From Arion vulgaris (Eukaryota; Mollusca; Gastropoda; Stylommatophora; Arionidae): DNA of 64,000 bases. The translations under genes and the position numbers were made by a program. The stretch covers positions 66,585,152-66,649,151 of the forward strand of contig CM036756.1 in assembly GCA_020796225.1 (NCBI GenBank), written 5' to 3'. Below, piece after piece: positions 52,730 through 61,989 of the stretch; position 1 is the stretch's first letter; each line of letters starts with the position of its first letter. The notes below the pieces were generated by a model. It was given only the letters and a program-made list of their open reading frames with translations, did not search any database and had not been told where the DNA came from.

Positions 52730-53640
52730 AAAAGAGGAAAATCTTGGATGGGTCAGGCCGAGGACTGTATTGAACAGGTGTGTACACTTGAAGACATTGA
52801 TCCCGGTGAAGAATGGATACCAGTGCCAAAAGCAATCGCTACATCCTTTTCTGTATGCATCGAACTTGATAAAGAATGCAGGCAACGCAACCCACTTGTT
52901 GTGGAGGCAGAGGTTCAGGCATTAATTTCTGAGAACGCATCTGAGCATGATGTAATCATTTATACGGATGGTTCGGTGATTCGACATGTGCGGAGCTCGT
53001 GGGCTTTCACTGCTCAGGTCGGAGGTGATGTTGTGAAGGAAGACAGTGGTGGTTTTGCCGTGACTACAAGCAGTCTCACTATGGAAATCATGGCGGTTAC
53101 CAAAGCGATGATTTGGCTAGAATGACAGACTTTTATCCATGCATGTTTTCTCAGTGACTCAATGAGTATGCTCAGGAAGATTGAAACAGGATTGGCTAGG
53201 AGACATTGGATAGAATCGCTGGGGAGGTCTAAGCTGACAAGGATCAGTTTTATTTTTGTGCCAGGGCATGCAGGTGTAAGGGGGAATGAGCGTGCGGATA
53301 GGCTTGCAGGTATGGCTGCTGTCCAAAGCGGACGAGCAATGGACCAGGCTGATATTATAAATTCCTTAAGGGAGAGAGGGCGTGTACATGATTCAGGTGA
53401 TAGCGGTGAATCCACAACACTAACCAGACTGCAAGAACTCAAAGTTAAGTGTGGTGTAGCTCGACAAGAACGCTATGCTGGCAGACAAAGAAGAATTGTA
53501 AACCAACAAAGAACCGGTGTCGTTAGTCGCCACACGCTGATGGACATACTGAGGGAGAGATCGGAGCACTTATGGACTAATTTGTTCGACGTGCAGTGAT
53601 GGTGATCCGACGACTAAACTAAACTAAACATAATGACAAA
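52730..53640 (+). mobile_element. LINE RNase H domain and C-terminus
   Basis: The plus strand carries a linker (EDCIEQVCTLEDIDPGEEWI) and then an RNase H fold: IIYTDGSVI (first Asp, codon at about 52967), SSLTMEIMAV (Glu, 53084), FLSDSMSML (Asp, 53155) and PGHAGVRGNERADRLAG (conserved His, Asp at 53297). All four catalytic acidic residues remain. A C-terminal extension follows (RQERYAGRQRRIV, SRHTLMDILRERSEHLW), ending at 53599. A single in-frame TGA at 53123-53125 splits the domain; otherwise the frame is open for about 290 codons. The RNase H would remove RNA from the RNA:DNA hybrid during retrotransposition. The RT is missing, so the copy is 5'-truncated. Confidence 0.9.
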
Positions 53641-53664
53641 TAGCACTCAACAATAACGCAGTGA

Positions 53665-54580
53665 CGCAATGACACACATCAATAACATAATGACATGTAG
53701 TATACAGCAAGAACATACTAACATGTAGCATACAGCAAGAACATACTAACATGTAGTATACAGCAAGGACATACTAACATGTAGTATACAGCAAGAACAT
53801 ACTAACATGTAGTATACAGCAAGAACATACTAACATGTAGTATACAGCAAGAACATACTAACATGTAGTATACAGCAAGAACATACTAACATGTAGTATA
53901 CAGCAAGGACATACTAACATGTAGCATACAGCAAGAACATACTAACATGTAGTATACAGCAAGAACATACTAACATGTAGTATACAGCAAGAACATACTA
54001 ACATGTAGTATACAGCAAGAACATACTAACATGTAGTATACAGCAAGAACATACTAACATGTAGTATACAGCAAGGACATACTAACATGTAGTATACAGC
54101 AAGAACATACTAACATGTAGTATACAGCAAGAACATACTAACATGTAGTATACAGCAAGGACATACTAACATGTAGCATACAGCAAGAACATACTAACAT
54201 GTAGTATACAGCAAGAACATACTAACATGTAGTATACAGCAAGAACATACTAACATGTAGTATACAGCAAGAACATACTAACATGTAGTATACAGCAAGA
54301 ACATACTAACATGTAGTATACAGCAAGGACATACTAACATGTAGCATACAGCAAGAACATACTAACATGTAGTATACAGCAAGAACATACTAACATGTAG
54401 TATACAGCAAGGACATACTAACATGTAGCATACAGCAAGGACATACTAACATGTAGTATACAGCAAGAACATACTAACATGTAGTATACAGCAAGAACAT
54501 ACTAACATGTAGTATACAGCAAGAACATACTAACATGTAGTATACAGCAAGAACATACCAACATGTAGTATACAGCTGAA
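53665..54580. repeat. 28-bp minisatellite, about 33 copies
   Basis: Unit ACATGTAGTATACAGCAAGA ACATACTA, 28 bp. Two variable positions (GTAGTATA/GTAGCATA and CAAGAAC/CAAGGAC) define unit types. It starts directly after the 3' end of the RNase H LINE relic. Confidence 0.97.
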
Positions 54581-54965
54581 GGCTGGTGCACGTACATCAC
54601 GTTCTGATGTTTGGCTGTTTATATATCACAATGAGAATGATTAAAACAGGCCTAGAACGATCGAAGAAGAAGAAAACCTCACTGACATCCATCTCTCCCA
54701 AACCATTCTGACCTTATTTTGTCAATTTAACAAATCTTATTGTAACAAGTAAAGATGGATAGACAATATCAAGACCACACTACATAAGCACTGATATAAT
54801 ACAACAAGGACGACTCATCTGGCCCTAGAACTCAAATTAAAGCTGCCATCCCTACGCGTAACGGCAAGAGTGGACAGCCAACTTCATCTTCCAACTGGCA
54901 ATAGACAATATACAATTGTAACGCATTAAAGACTAATGGTATCATGCTTCTAGAACCGAAAGACT
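54581..54965. other. Spacer between two minisatellites
   Basis: No gene. TGTTTATATATCACAATGAGAATGA near 54615 resembles 5080-5100 (TGTTTATATATCACATTAGAATGA), both followed by AAAACA and AACGATCG, so a small dispersed repeat of about 70 bp is shared. Confidence 0.5.
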
Positions 54966-56270
54966 TGAGTGACAATATTTGGTGCGTGTGAAGTGACAAT
55001 GTATGGTGCGTGTGAAGTGACAATATTTGGTGCGTGTGAAGTGACAATGTATGGTGCGTGTGAAGTGACAATATTTGGTGCGTGTGACGTGACAATGTTT
55101 GGTGCGTGTGAAGTGACAATATTTGGTGCGTGTGTAGTGACAATGTATGGTGCGTGTGAAGTGACAATGTTTGGTGCGTGTGAAGTGATAATGTATGGTG
55201 CGTGTGAAGTGACAATATTTGGTGCGTGTGAAGTGACAATGTTTGGTGCGTGTGAAGTGACAATATTTGGTGCGTGTGTAGTGACAATGTATGGTGCGTG
55301 TGAAGTGACAATGTTTGGTGCGTGTGAAGTGATAATGTATGGTGCGTGTGAAGTGATAATGTTTGGTGCGTGTGAAGTGACAATGTATGGTGCGTGTGAA
55401 GTGACAATGTTTGGTGCGTGTGAAGCTACAATGTTTGGTGCGTTTGAGGTGACAATGTTTGGTGCGTTTGAAGTGACAATGTTTGGTGCGTTTGAAGTGA
55501 CAATGTTTAGTGCGTGTGAGGTGACAATGTTTGGTGCGTGTGAAGTGACAATGTTTGGTGCATGTGAAGTGACAATGTTTGGTGCATGTGAAGTGACAAT
55601 GTTTGGTGCGTGTGAAGTGACAATGTTTGGTGCGTGGGAAGTGACAATATTTGGTGCGTGTAAAGTGACAATGTTTGGTGCGTGTGAAGTGACAAAGTTT
55701 GTTGCGTTTGAAGTGACAATGTTTGGTGCGTTTGAAGTGACAATGTTTGGTGCGTGTGAAGTGACAATGTTTGGTGCGTGTGAAGTGACAATATTTGGTG
55801 CGTGTGAAGTGACAATGTATGGTGCGTGTGAAGTGACAATGTTTGGTGCGTGTGAAGCTACAATGTTTGGTGCGTTTGAGGTGACAATGTTTGGTGCGTT
55901 TGAAGTGACAATGTTTGGTGCGTTTGAAGTGACAATGTTTGGTGCGTTTGAAGTGACAATGTTTGGTGCGTTTGAAGTGACAATGTTTAGTGCGTGTGAG
56001 GTGACAATGTTTGGTGCGTGTGAAGTGACAATGTTTGGTGCATGTGAAGTGACAATGTTTGGTGCATGTGAAGTGACAATGTTTGGTGCGTGTGAAGTGA
56101 CAATGTTTGGTGCGTGGGAAGTGACAATATTTGGTGCGTGTAAAGTGACAATGTTTGGTGCGTGTGAAGTGACAAAGTTTGTTGCGTTTGAAGTGACAAT
56201 GTTTGGTGCGTTTGAAGTGACAATGTTTGGTGCATGTGCAGTAACAATGTTTGGTGCGTGTGAAGTTGTT
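54966..56270. repeat. 24-bp minisatellite, about 54 copies
   Basis: Unit GTGACAATGTTTGGTGCGTG TGAA, 24 bp. The period is divisible by eight codons, so octapeptide frames run on both strands (MFGACEVT on plus, CHFTRTKH on minus) for about 445 codons. Variants show block duplication: the octads with GAF, SAC, GAW and KFVAF recur in order after 432-480 bp. I see no start context, signal or flanking coding to support a real protein. Confidence 0.95.
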
Positions 56271-56562
56271 CTGTGTCAAGAAGAATTGCTAGCAAACACA
56301 GATTACAGAAGACATTAAATACAGATAGTGTACACAATCTCTGAACAAAGTGTCAACATTAATTAACTCTGAAAGATTTCACAACAGGAACACGATGACA
56401 CAGATACAAAATCTGGTGTGTTAAAGTTACTGTGACATTTGAAGAAAAGTTCGCCCGAGTCTTGCCGGGGCGTGCAAGGGGGGCAACGAATAGTACCACT
56501 GTGACCTATAAGGCATGTCGTAAGAGGCGACTGAAGTAGGGGCCTAGGAAGCTACCCTAGTA

Positions 56563-57103
56563 AATAAAAAGCCTCCCGAGTGATTACCGGGGCTCAAATT
56601 TGGGGTGTAAAGAATATAACCACTGTTACCCGCCACACGTCGTAAGAGGCGACTAAGAAGGTTTGAATGAAATCGGATGCACATGTCCTAAACGTGTAGA
56701 AGTCTATGCGTTTAGGGCCTACTAAACCAATGTGCAACGTATACACGTTGTTCTTCTTCTTCTTCAGCGATCTCTGGTCATGCGCTTAATTTACTGTGGA
56801 CCACAACTGGGCAGACAGCTTCAGGTCTGTCAGGTTTCCCAAAGCTTAGTTTTCAGGTCGACTGGGTGGGGCCACATGTTGCTTCTTAGCTCACACAGAA
56901 GAGGACAGTCTTGCAGGATATGCTCTGGTGTCTGTTCTGCCTGCTGACACTGGCAGAGAGCTGTTTGACTTATTCCTAGTCTTTATAAGTGTTTGTTGAG
57001 TCTGCAGTGTCCGGTGCGTAGTCGAAATACAAAGATCAAACATATCACAAAGAGTGATTAAAATTGGTCGTAAAGAACGAACGTAAGGAAGAAGAATAAA
57101 AAG
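56563..57103 (+). mobile_element. SINE-A copy, middle level of the nest
   Basis: The element spans 56572-57094, flanked by AATAAAAAG (56563-56571 and 57095-57103). The left part runs to GCAACGTATACACGTT and the right part resumes at CAAAGATCAAACATATCACA. It is split by a LINE 3' end at 56750-57029. Confidence 0.88.
56750..57029 (-). mobile_element. LINE 3' end, inner level of the nest
   Basis: Inverse of 32337-32616: (TTC)n at the left, then GCGATCTCTGGTCATGCGC, CAGACAGCTTCAGGTCTGTC, AAGCTTAGTTTTCAGGTCGA and GTCTGCAGTGTCCGGTGCG. It encodes the same CQC...EHILQD-type C-terminus on the minus strand. A few bases of the SINE-A target appear lost at the junction. Confidence 0.88.
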
Positions 57104-57278
57104 TATTGCAGAAATCTACTTGTAGATGCATAACTGGCACAACGTGCAATTGCTCTTAGGCTCAGATCACATATAAATCACAAAGAGTGGTTTAACAAGT
57201 TGTCGATATGGAGCGTAAGAAGAAAAAAGAATAAAAGTTGATCCTTTGTCCCATAGTAATCACTTCTCCCACATTCTG

Positions 57279-57460
57279 CTTATCTCCAGTGGCAGCTCGT
57301 GATAATTTTTGTTGGTGGGGCCAGACATTTTTTCCCCGGATAAATCATGGTTTTGGGTTGCTATATTTTAATTTATAAAATAATAAATACATGTTATACA
57401 TTATTTTTGGTGGGATCCGGCCCCACTGGCCCTTATTGACGAGCGGCCACTGCTTATATC
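57279..57460 (+). mobile_element. hAT-like MITE, 166 bp, with 8-bp target duplication
   Basis: The element spans 57287-57452. Termini CAGTGGCAGCTCGT and ACGAGCGGCCACTG. CTTATCTC (57279-57286) and CTTATATC (57453-57460) match at seven of eight positions. Confidence 0.87.
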
Positions 57461-57516
57461 GATTCTGAGTTGTATCGTTCTTTTATAAACGTCAATCTAT
57501 TCATCAGTAATACTAG

Positions 57517-57790
57517 TCTTTGTGACGTAGAGATTATGTGCTCGTCTCTCGTGCTAAAGGTACCAGGTTCGCTCCTCGTGGAGCCATCTGGATATTTTTC
57601 AGAGAACCCTGATCTCAGTGTAGGTGAGATCGAGTTACTAGTCCTGTCGGAGACGGACGATACAACGTAGGTCCCTTGTTCAACTTAAGCATGTAAAAGA
57701 ATCATTGGCAGTTCAAAATCAAGAAGAGCAGAAAGGAAAGACGCTGCTCGGGCAAAATTCATTAGAAAAGATTAAAATATATAAACATTT
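57517..57790 (+). mobile_element. tRNA-like SINE (family T6)
   Basis: GTGACGTAGAG resembles an A-box and GGTTCGCTCCT a B-box. The body GAGCCATCTGGATATTTTTC, GATCTCAGTGTAGGTGAGAT and CCTGTCGGAGACGGACGATA leads to a TAAAAGAATCATTGGCAG end. The decayed second copy is at 22880-23190. Confidence 0.65.
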
Positions 57791-57864
57791 TTTAGTTTAA
57801 AACTTGTTCGCTACTCACTTTGCTATTGCGACTTTATACATTACTATTTCGTTATTATGTACAT

Positions 57865-57970
57865 TTAGTCGCTGGACGCTGGTGGAGATACTGTGAAGGA
57901 GATCGGAGCACATATGGACATGTCCGTAGTGTAATGAAGACATTTCACACTGAAACTGAAACTTAACTAT
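57865..57970 (+). mobile_element. 3' end of the RNase H LINE family
   Basis: AGTCGCTGGACGCTGGTGGAG, TGAAGGAGATCGGAGCACAT matches 53526-53575 (SRHTLMDIL, RSEHLW). It ends with an AAACTGAAACTGAAACTT tail, parallel to the AAACTAAACTAAAC tail at 53615. Confidence 0.75.
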
Positions 57971-57974
57971 TGCA

Positions 57975-58325
57975 GGCTACCACAGACAGACCCTAGTATG
58001 ACATATGAAGAAGCAAAAGCACGGATACATATGGCCTGAAAGAACAAATGGGTGAGAGATCACACAGGTTGTGAAAAGGATTATGCACACTACCAACTCA
58101 GTATAGAAGAATAGGTTGTCATATTTCGTCCACGAACAGGGCACAATAGGCTGAGGTACCATCTGTTTAACAAGTATAAAATAGGCCCTTCTGACATATG
58201 TACATGTGGCATCAACAAGATGACAGAGACATACATACTGCAAGGATGTCCAACATACACTGAACAGAGAGAAAACACATGGTCAACCCCCAAGTCAGCC
58301 CAAGACAAGCTATATGGAGATGTAC
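57975..58325 (+). mobile_element. LINE C-terminal relic with Cys/His motif
   Basis: The plus strand reads PSMTYEEAKARIHMA, KNKWVRDHTG, a stretch ending VVIFRPRTGHNRLRYHLF, then SDICTCGINKMTETYILQGC (Cys/His cluster) and TPKSAQDKLYGDVH. Two stops lie within. DKLYGDV aligns with the DKLYGVA of the 88-bp satellite, so this is a relative of that LINE. It fuses directly to the next relic. Confidence 0.8.
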
Positions 58326-58810
58326 ATGGATCTCAATGTTAAACTAAAAGATATAACAAACTTATGGAAAGGAATTGATATAAGAACACAAATCAAGTGT
58401 CTAAGAGCATGCATTTTTCCGTTGGCAACATGTGGTTGTGAGACATGTACCATTGACAAAGTGGTGGGGAAGATCATTAATGCCTTTGAATGCAAATGCT
58501 ACAGAAGAGTACTTAGAATATCAGGGATAGAGAAAAGAACAAATATTTCTGTTCTGCAACAGCTTGATATTAAACAGAGTTGACTTACAGAACATAAAAA
58601 CAAGACAAATTAAATATTTCGAATACATCACATAACATGAGTGCACAGAGAAGATAATTTTGGAGGGAATGTTGCATGGAAGAAGAATGAGAGGAAAACC
58701 TAGAAGACGATGGGTGCAAGTCATTGACGACCTGAGAATGACTGCTAATGACGCCGGTCAACTTGCACAGAATAGTGAGGATTACTGTCATGGGAGCCAA
58801 GTTCCAGAAA
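58318..58810 (+). mobile_element. LINE C-terminal relic (RACIFPVATYG family)
   Basis: Reads IKCLRACIFPLATCGCETCT, CYRRVLRISGIEKRTN, a frameshift after LQQLDI, then LHGRRMRGKPRRRWVQVIDD and MTANDAGQLAQNSED. Its 5' edge at about 58318 abuts the preceding LINE without spacer. Confidence 0.82.
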
Positions 58811-58860
58811 TGACAAGCTACTTGATGATGATTATAACATGGATTCCGGTTGACCACTAA

Positions 58861-59810
58861 CTACTTTAGAAGTATACAAATCGATATCTGAAAGCGTTTT
58901 AAGAAGAAAACGAAAAAGACATATTCAAGTACAGGAAGAAAAGTACGTAGTCCGGGTATGAATATTATTATTAGGACCTCAATATTATTGTCTCTATGTG
59001 ATAAGAGAATCTCAACAGAAATTAGAAATCAAACTTGGACATCAATTATTCATAGATCAGAGAAACGCTGAAATGAGACTTTCATCAGGTTGTATTATAA
59101 CGGATGATATTCAAGAAAGATTGTGTCCTATTTCGAAATGTCAAAGAATTTTCTGGGTTGGAAAAGACGCGTGCTGTTCGTAAGGAAATAAGGATTAGCA
59201 TCGTTGCTGTCTGTTCAAATGATGTGAGCCCAAATATCATCTGAACTTATCTGCTAGAACAGCGTTTTCCAAACTAGTGTCCACGGAGCTCCGGTGTCCG
59301 CGTGGTACTCACAGGGAGTCCTCAAACGCGTGAAGAAATATACATTTTTAAAACATGTATAAAAACAGTGGAAAACTAGCTCTGCTGTTAAATCAAAGGA
59401 CCCGGACTAGACCGGGGTCTAAATTTGAAGTCTGGCAGGACAAAATGAAAGATCATTTGAAGTTTCCAGCAGTCTGAGAACAATGTTTACTATTGTAAGA
59501 CACATATAATTAATTTCTGTCCATTTTCATATACAGAAACTTAGTTAAATATACAGAACTTGAAGTTCGCGGCAGTAAAATATATTTAAAAGTGGGTGCA
59601 CGGTAATGTAAAGTTTTAGAACCGCTGTGCTAGAACATAACTATTGTCTAATTAACTTTGAAAGTACTAGATAGTTGTCTTCTCTTTAATTCTGTCCTCT
59701 AATTCTGATTTGTCTCATATTAACAAGATTTCATTATTTCTGTATGATGATGTCTCTCTCTTATTTCTGCACTGAAAATGAAATACCAAATCTGGTTGTA
59801 GGATAGTATT
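58861..59810. other. Unassigned spacer
   Basis: AT-rich. GTTTTCCAAACTAGTGTCCA and GTTTTAGAACCGCTGTGCTAG (59265-59635) bracket a stretch that may be a decayed mobile element (inverted AACCGCTGTGCTAGAAC against CTAGAACAGCGTTTTCC at the left), but I cannot class it. Confidence 0.4.
59255..59637. mobile_element. Possible MITE-like element
   Basis: The left edge CTAGAACAGCGTTTTCCAAA and the right edge TTTTAGAACCGCTGTGCTAG are imperfect inverted complements (CTAGAACAGCG against CTAGCACAGCG, continuing GTTTTCC/GTTCTAA). Between them is GGAGCTCCGGTGTCCGCGTG and AT-rich sequence. CTAGAACA recurs just after the right edge. hAT-type elements with CAGCGGTTC-like ends are common, but this is a single copy here. 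Confidence 0.5.
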
Positions 59811-59814
59811 ACTT

Positions 59815-60035
59815 TTCTGTCTCTCTTTTTCTCTAATATTGTTTTGCTTGACATCGTCAGGATAATAAAAGATTTCCAGAACGGGAACTTGTGTGTACTT
59901 CATAAAAAGTGTTTTTCACTGTCTCTATTATTTCTGAAGTTCACCTTTTGCTCGAACGATCGTCTGCCTTCTCTCCACTGTATTTGAGTAGCATTTCCTT
60001 TGGGGTGCATTGTTTGTTGGTAATCTGTTTATGTA
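59815..60035 (-). mobile_element. LINE 3' relic
   Basis: TCTCTAATATTGTTTTGCTT, AAAGATTTCCAGAACGGG, GTGTACTTCATAAAAAGTG and TTGGTAATCTGTTTATGT match the minus-strand relics at 1-215 and 15991-16225. Confidence 0.7.
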
Positions 60036-60144
60036 TCTATTTATAAATAATTTTTTTAATCAGTTAATTGACTCCTGTATTCAAAACGTGCAATAATATT
60101 TCATAGTATAACTTCTAGTAACAATGGTAAAGAAGTGACCCCCA

Positions 60145-60390
60145 CTGTTGCTAGATGTTACGCCTTTGCCTTGCGTTTCGACGGTCGTTGGTTGGAATCA
60201 GGTCCGTGTGATTCTGTTTACGAGTGCATTATTTCCAGAGGTTCCTAGAATTGTTGCCGGAGCTAAGGAGTTCGTGTTTTGTGCAATACTCTTGGCAGGT
60301 GCCTGCCATTTCTACAGAGATGGACAGAGTCAAATGTGGTAAAACCAGGTGCAGTGAAGTCAATTCTTCGGCTTTAGATCCTTCAAACTG
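60145..60390 (+). mobile_element. tRNA-derived SINE (family T1), decayed head
   Basis: The body is clear: AGAATTGTTGCCGGAGCTAA, GCAATACTCTTGGCAGGTGC, AACCAGGTGCAGTGAAGTCA, ending TTCGGCTTTAGATCCTTC. The A- and B-boxes are diverged (GTTGGTTGGAATCAGG). Confidence 0.82.
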
Positions 60391-60595
60391 CGGGCTTCCA
60401 TGCAGGAGACACAGATTCAATCCACGGTAAGGCCAAAAGTTTTTTTATGTCGGAGGCATAAAGAAAAATCGTAACCTGAACAGTTTCACGGCGACTGCAC
60501 TAGCTATGCGGCCATTAAATTCCATGAGCACATGCCCCCCCATGTCCAACACCACAGCGTATGTGTAAACAAGCAGTAACGATAGTAGACTTTAG
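60391..60595 (+). mobile_element. SINE-like repeat (family T5), copy 3
   Basis: CACAGATTCAATCCACGGTA, AGGCCAAAAG, TTTATGTCGGAGGCATAAAG, CACGGCGACTGCACTAGCTA and CCCCATGTCCAACACC. B-box-like GATTCAATCCA. It directly follows the T1 SINE. Confidence 0.75.
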
Positions 60596-60985
60596 TAACA
60601 GTACTGGTCCATCATATATCCTCTACCAGCACATACATAACTACAATCAAGAAGTCTGACATTGTAGTACTGGTCCCTCATATATCTCTACCAGCACATA
60701 CATAAACACATACATAAACACAATCAAGAAGTCTGACATTGTAGTACTGGTCCATCATATATCTCTCTACCAGCACATACATAACTACAATCAAGAAGTC
60801 TCATATTGTAGTACTGGTCCCTTATATATCCTCTACTAGCACATACATTACCACAATCAAGAAGTCTCACATTGTAGTACTGGTCCATCATATATTCTCT
60901 ACTAGCACATACAAACACATACATAAACACATACAAACACATACAAGCACATACATAACCACAATCAAGAAGTCTGACATTGAAA
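60596..60985. repeat. 66-bp tandem array, about 5 copies
   Basis: Unit AGTACTGGTCCATCATATAT, CCTCTACCAGCACATACATA, ACTACAATCAAGAAGTCTGA, CATTGT, with local expansion of ACATACATAAAC and ACAAACACAT in two copies. Confidence 0.92.
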
Positions 60986-61194
60986 GTGATTGGACTATAT
61001 ACAGAAACAACCCAATTCATTTATATTATTTAATCACACGATTTATCTCTCTCTCTCTCGATCACCGCCCAGACCGATGTACCAGATGTCCCTGAAATTC
61101 TATTCATGTGAAAATCTCATTCATGCATCCTTAGCATTTGTGTGTTTTACGTCACATCTTCAGCACTATTTGGAGCTCTGGTGATTATTCTTCG

Positions 61195-61390
61195 GCGATG
61201 TGTCCGGTTTCAGCCAGCGTTTACTCGGTTCGCTCTCCGTTCTGTAGCCATCTAGTATTTTTTAGGGTATGGGGTAGCTAGCGCCACGCTCAACCTCCTT
61301 GGTCGACTCTTACGACACGCGTGACAGGTAACAGTGGTTCTATTCTTCACACCCCAATTTGGGCCCCGATAACCACTCGGGTGGGATATA
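61195..61390 (-). mobile_element. SINE-A 5' half next to a D1 fragment
   Basis: 61264-61385 is the inverse of the SINE-A 5' half (ACAGGTAACAGTGGTTCTAT, CCCCAATTTGGGCCCCGATA, ACCACTCGGGTGGG). 61195-61262 (CAGCCAGCGTTTACTCGG, TCGCTCTCCGTT) matches D1 at 4940-4990 inverted. Confidence 0.75.
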
Positions 61391-61985
61391 TTGAAGTAAG
61401 AAGTAATTAATATATTTTAATTATCAAAAGTTAGAAATTCTGCTATGTGATATATGTGTGTACAACAGACAAACGATGTAACTACATCGCCATTGCTACT
61501 CCTATAGTGATATTCGTGGGTGTGCCTGTTTAGCATATAAGTTGAAAACATCGTAAGGAATGTTAAAGAAGATAGTGAACAAGAGCAAAACGATTCTTTT
61601 ATAAAAAATAGGAAGAGAAATACCTGACCTAAGATCTGTTGACGATACAGAATTATTATCAACATCGCCAAAAATAAATTGAGAAATTAATCGTGGCAGC
61701 TGAAGTGAAATGCAAATCAGTAAAATCTATATTTTAATACCACAAAAATAAAAATAATGACAACTAATAAAACAAACACGACATTGGATATTTTGTTTAA
61801 TCAATTGAGAAAAAACCAAAAAAACATTTTGAATAAATCGGTTCACTGCCACCAAGTGATTAAAAATGTGACGAATAAAATTAGAGTGTTTTTGAAACTC
61901 ATTGGACTATGAAAAATAATTAGTACAAATTTAAACCATCTCGTGAATTACATCGGATACCCTGGACAGAGCAACTGAGTTAAAA
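61391..61985. other. Unassigned spacer
   Basis: AT-rich, with no feature recognised. Confidence 0.4.
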
Positions 61986-61989
61986 CACT

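Larger units (their letters stand above)
56445..57239 (+). mobile_element. SINE-B copy, outer level of a three-level nest
   Basis: The element spans 56452-57232, with AAAAGTT at both edges (56445-56451 and 57233-57239). The left half (CTTGCCGGGGCGTGCAAGG to CTAGTAAATAAAAAG) and right half (TTGCAGAAATCTACTTGTAG to GTCGATATGGAGCGTAAGAA) join into one SINE-B if the SINE-A at 56572-57094 is removed. Confidence 0.88.

Noticed and set aside
54942..56318. Complementary open frames of 449 and 445 codons
   Set aside because: Both arise from a 24-bp tandem repeat. No start context, domain or flanking exon supports translation.
22870..57800. Physical pairing of the T6 repeat with the hAT-like MITE
   Set aside because: The two are neighbours at both 23 kb and 57 kb, but order and orientation differ, so chance is the simpler explanation.
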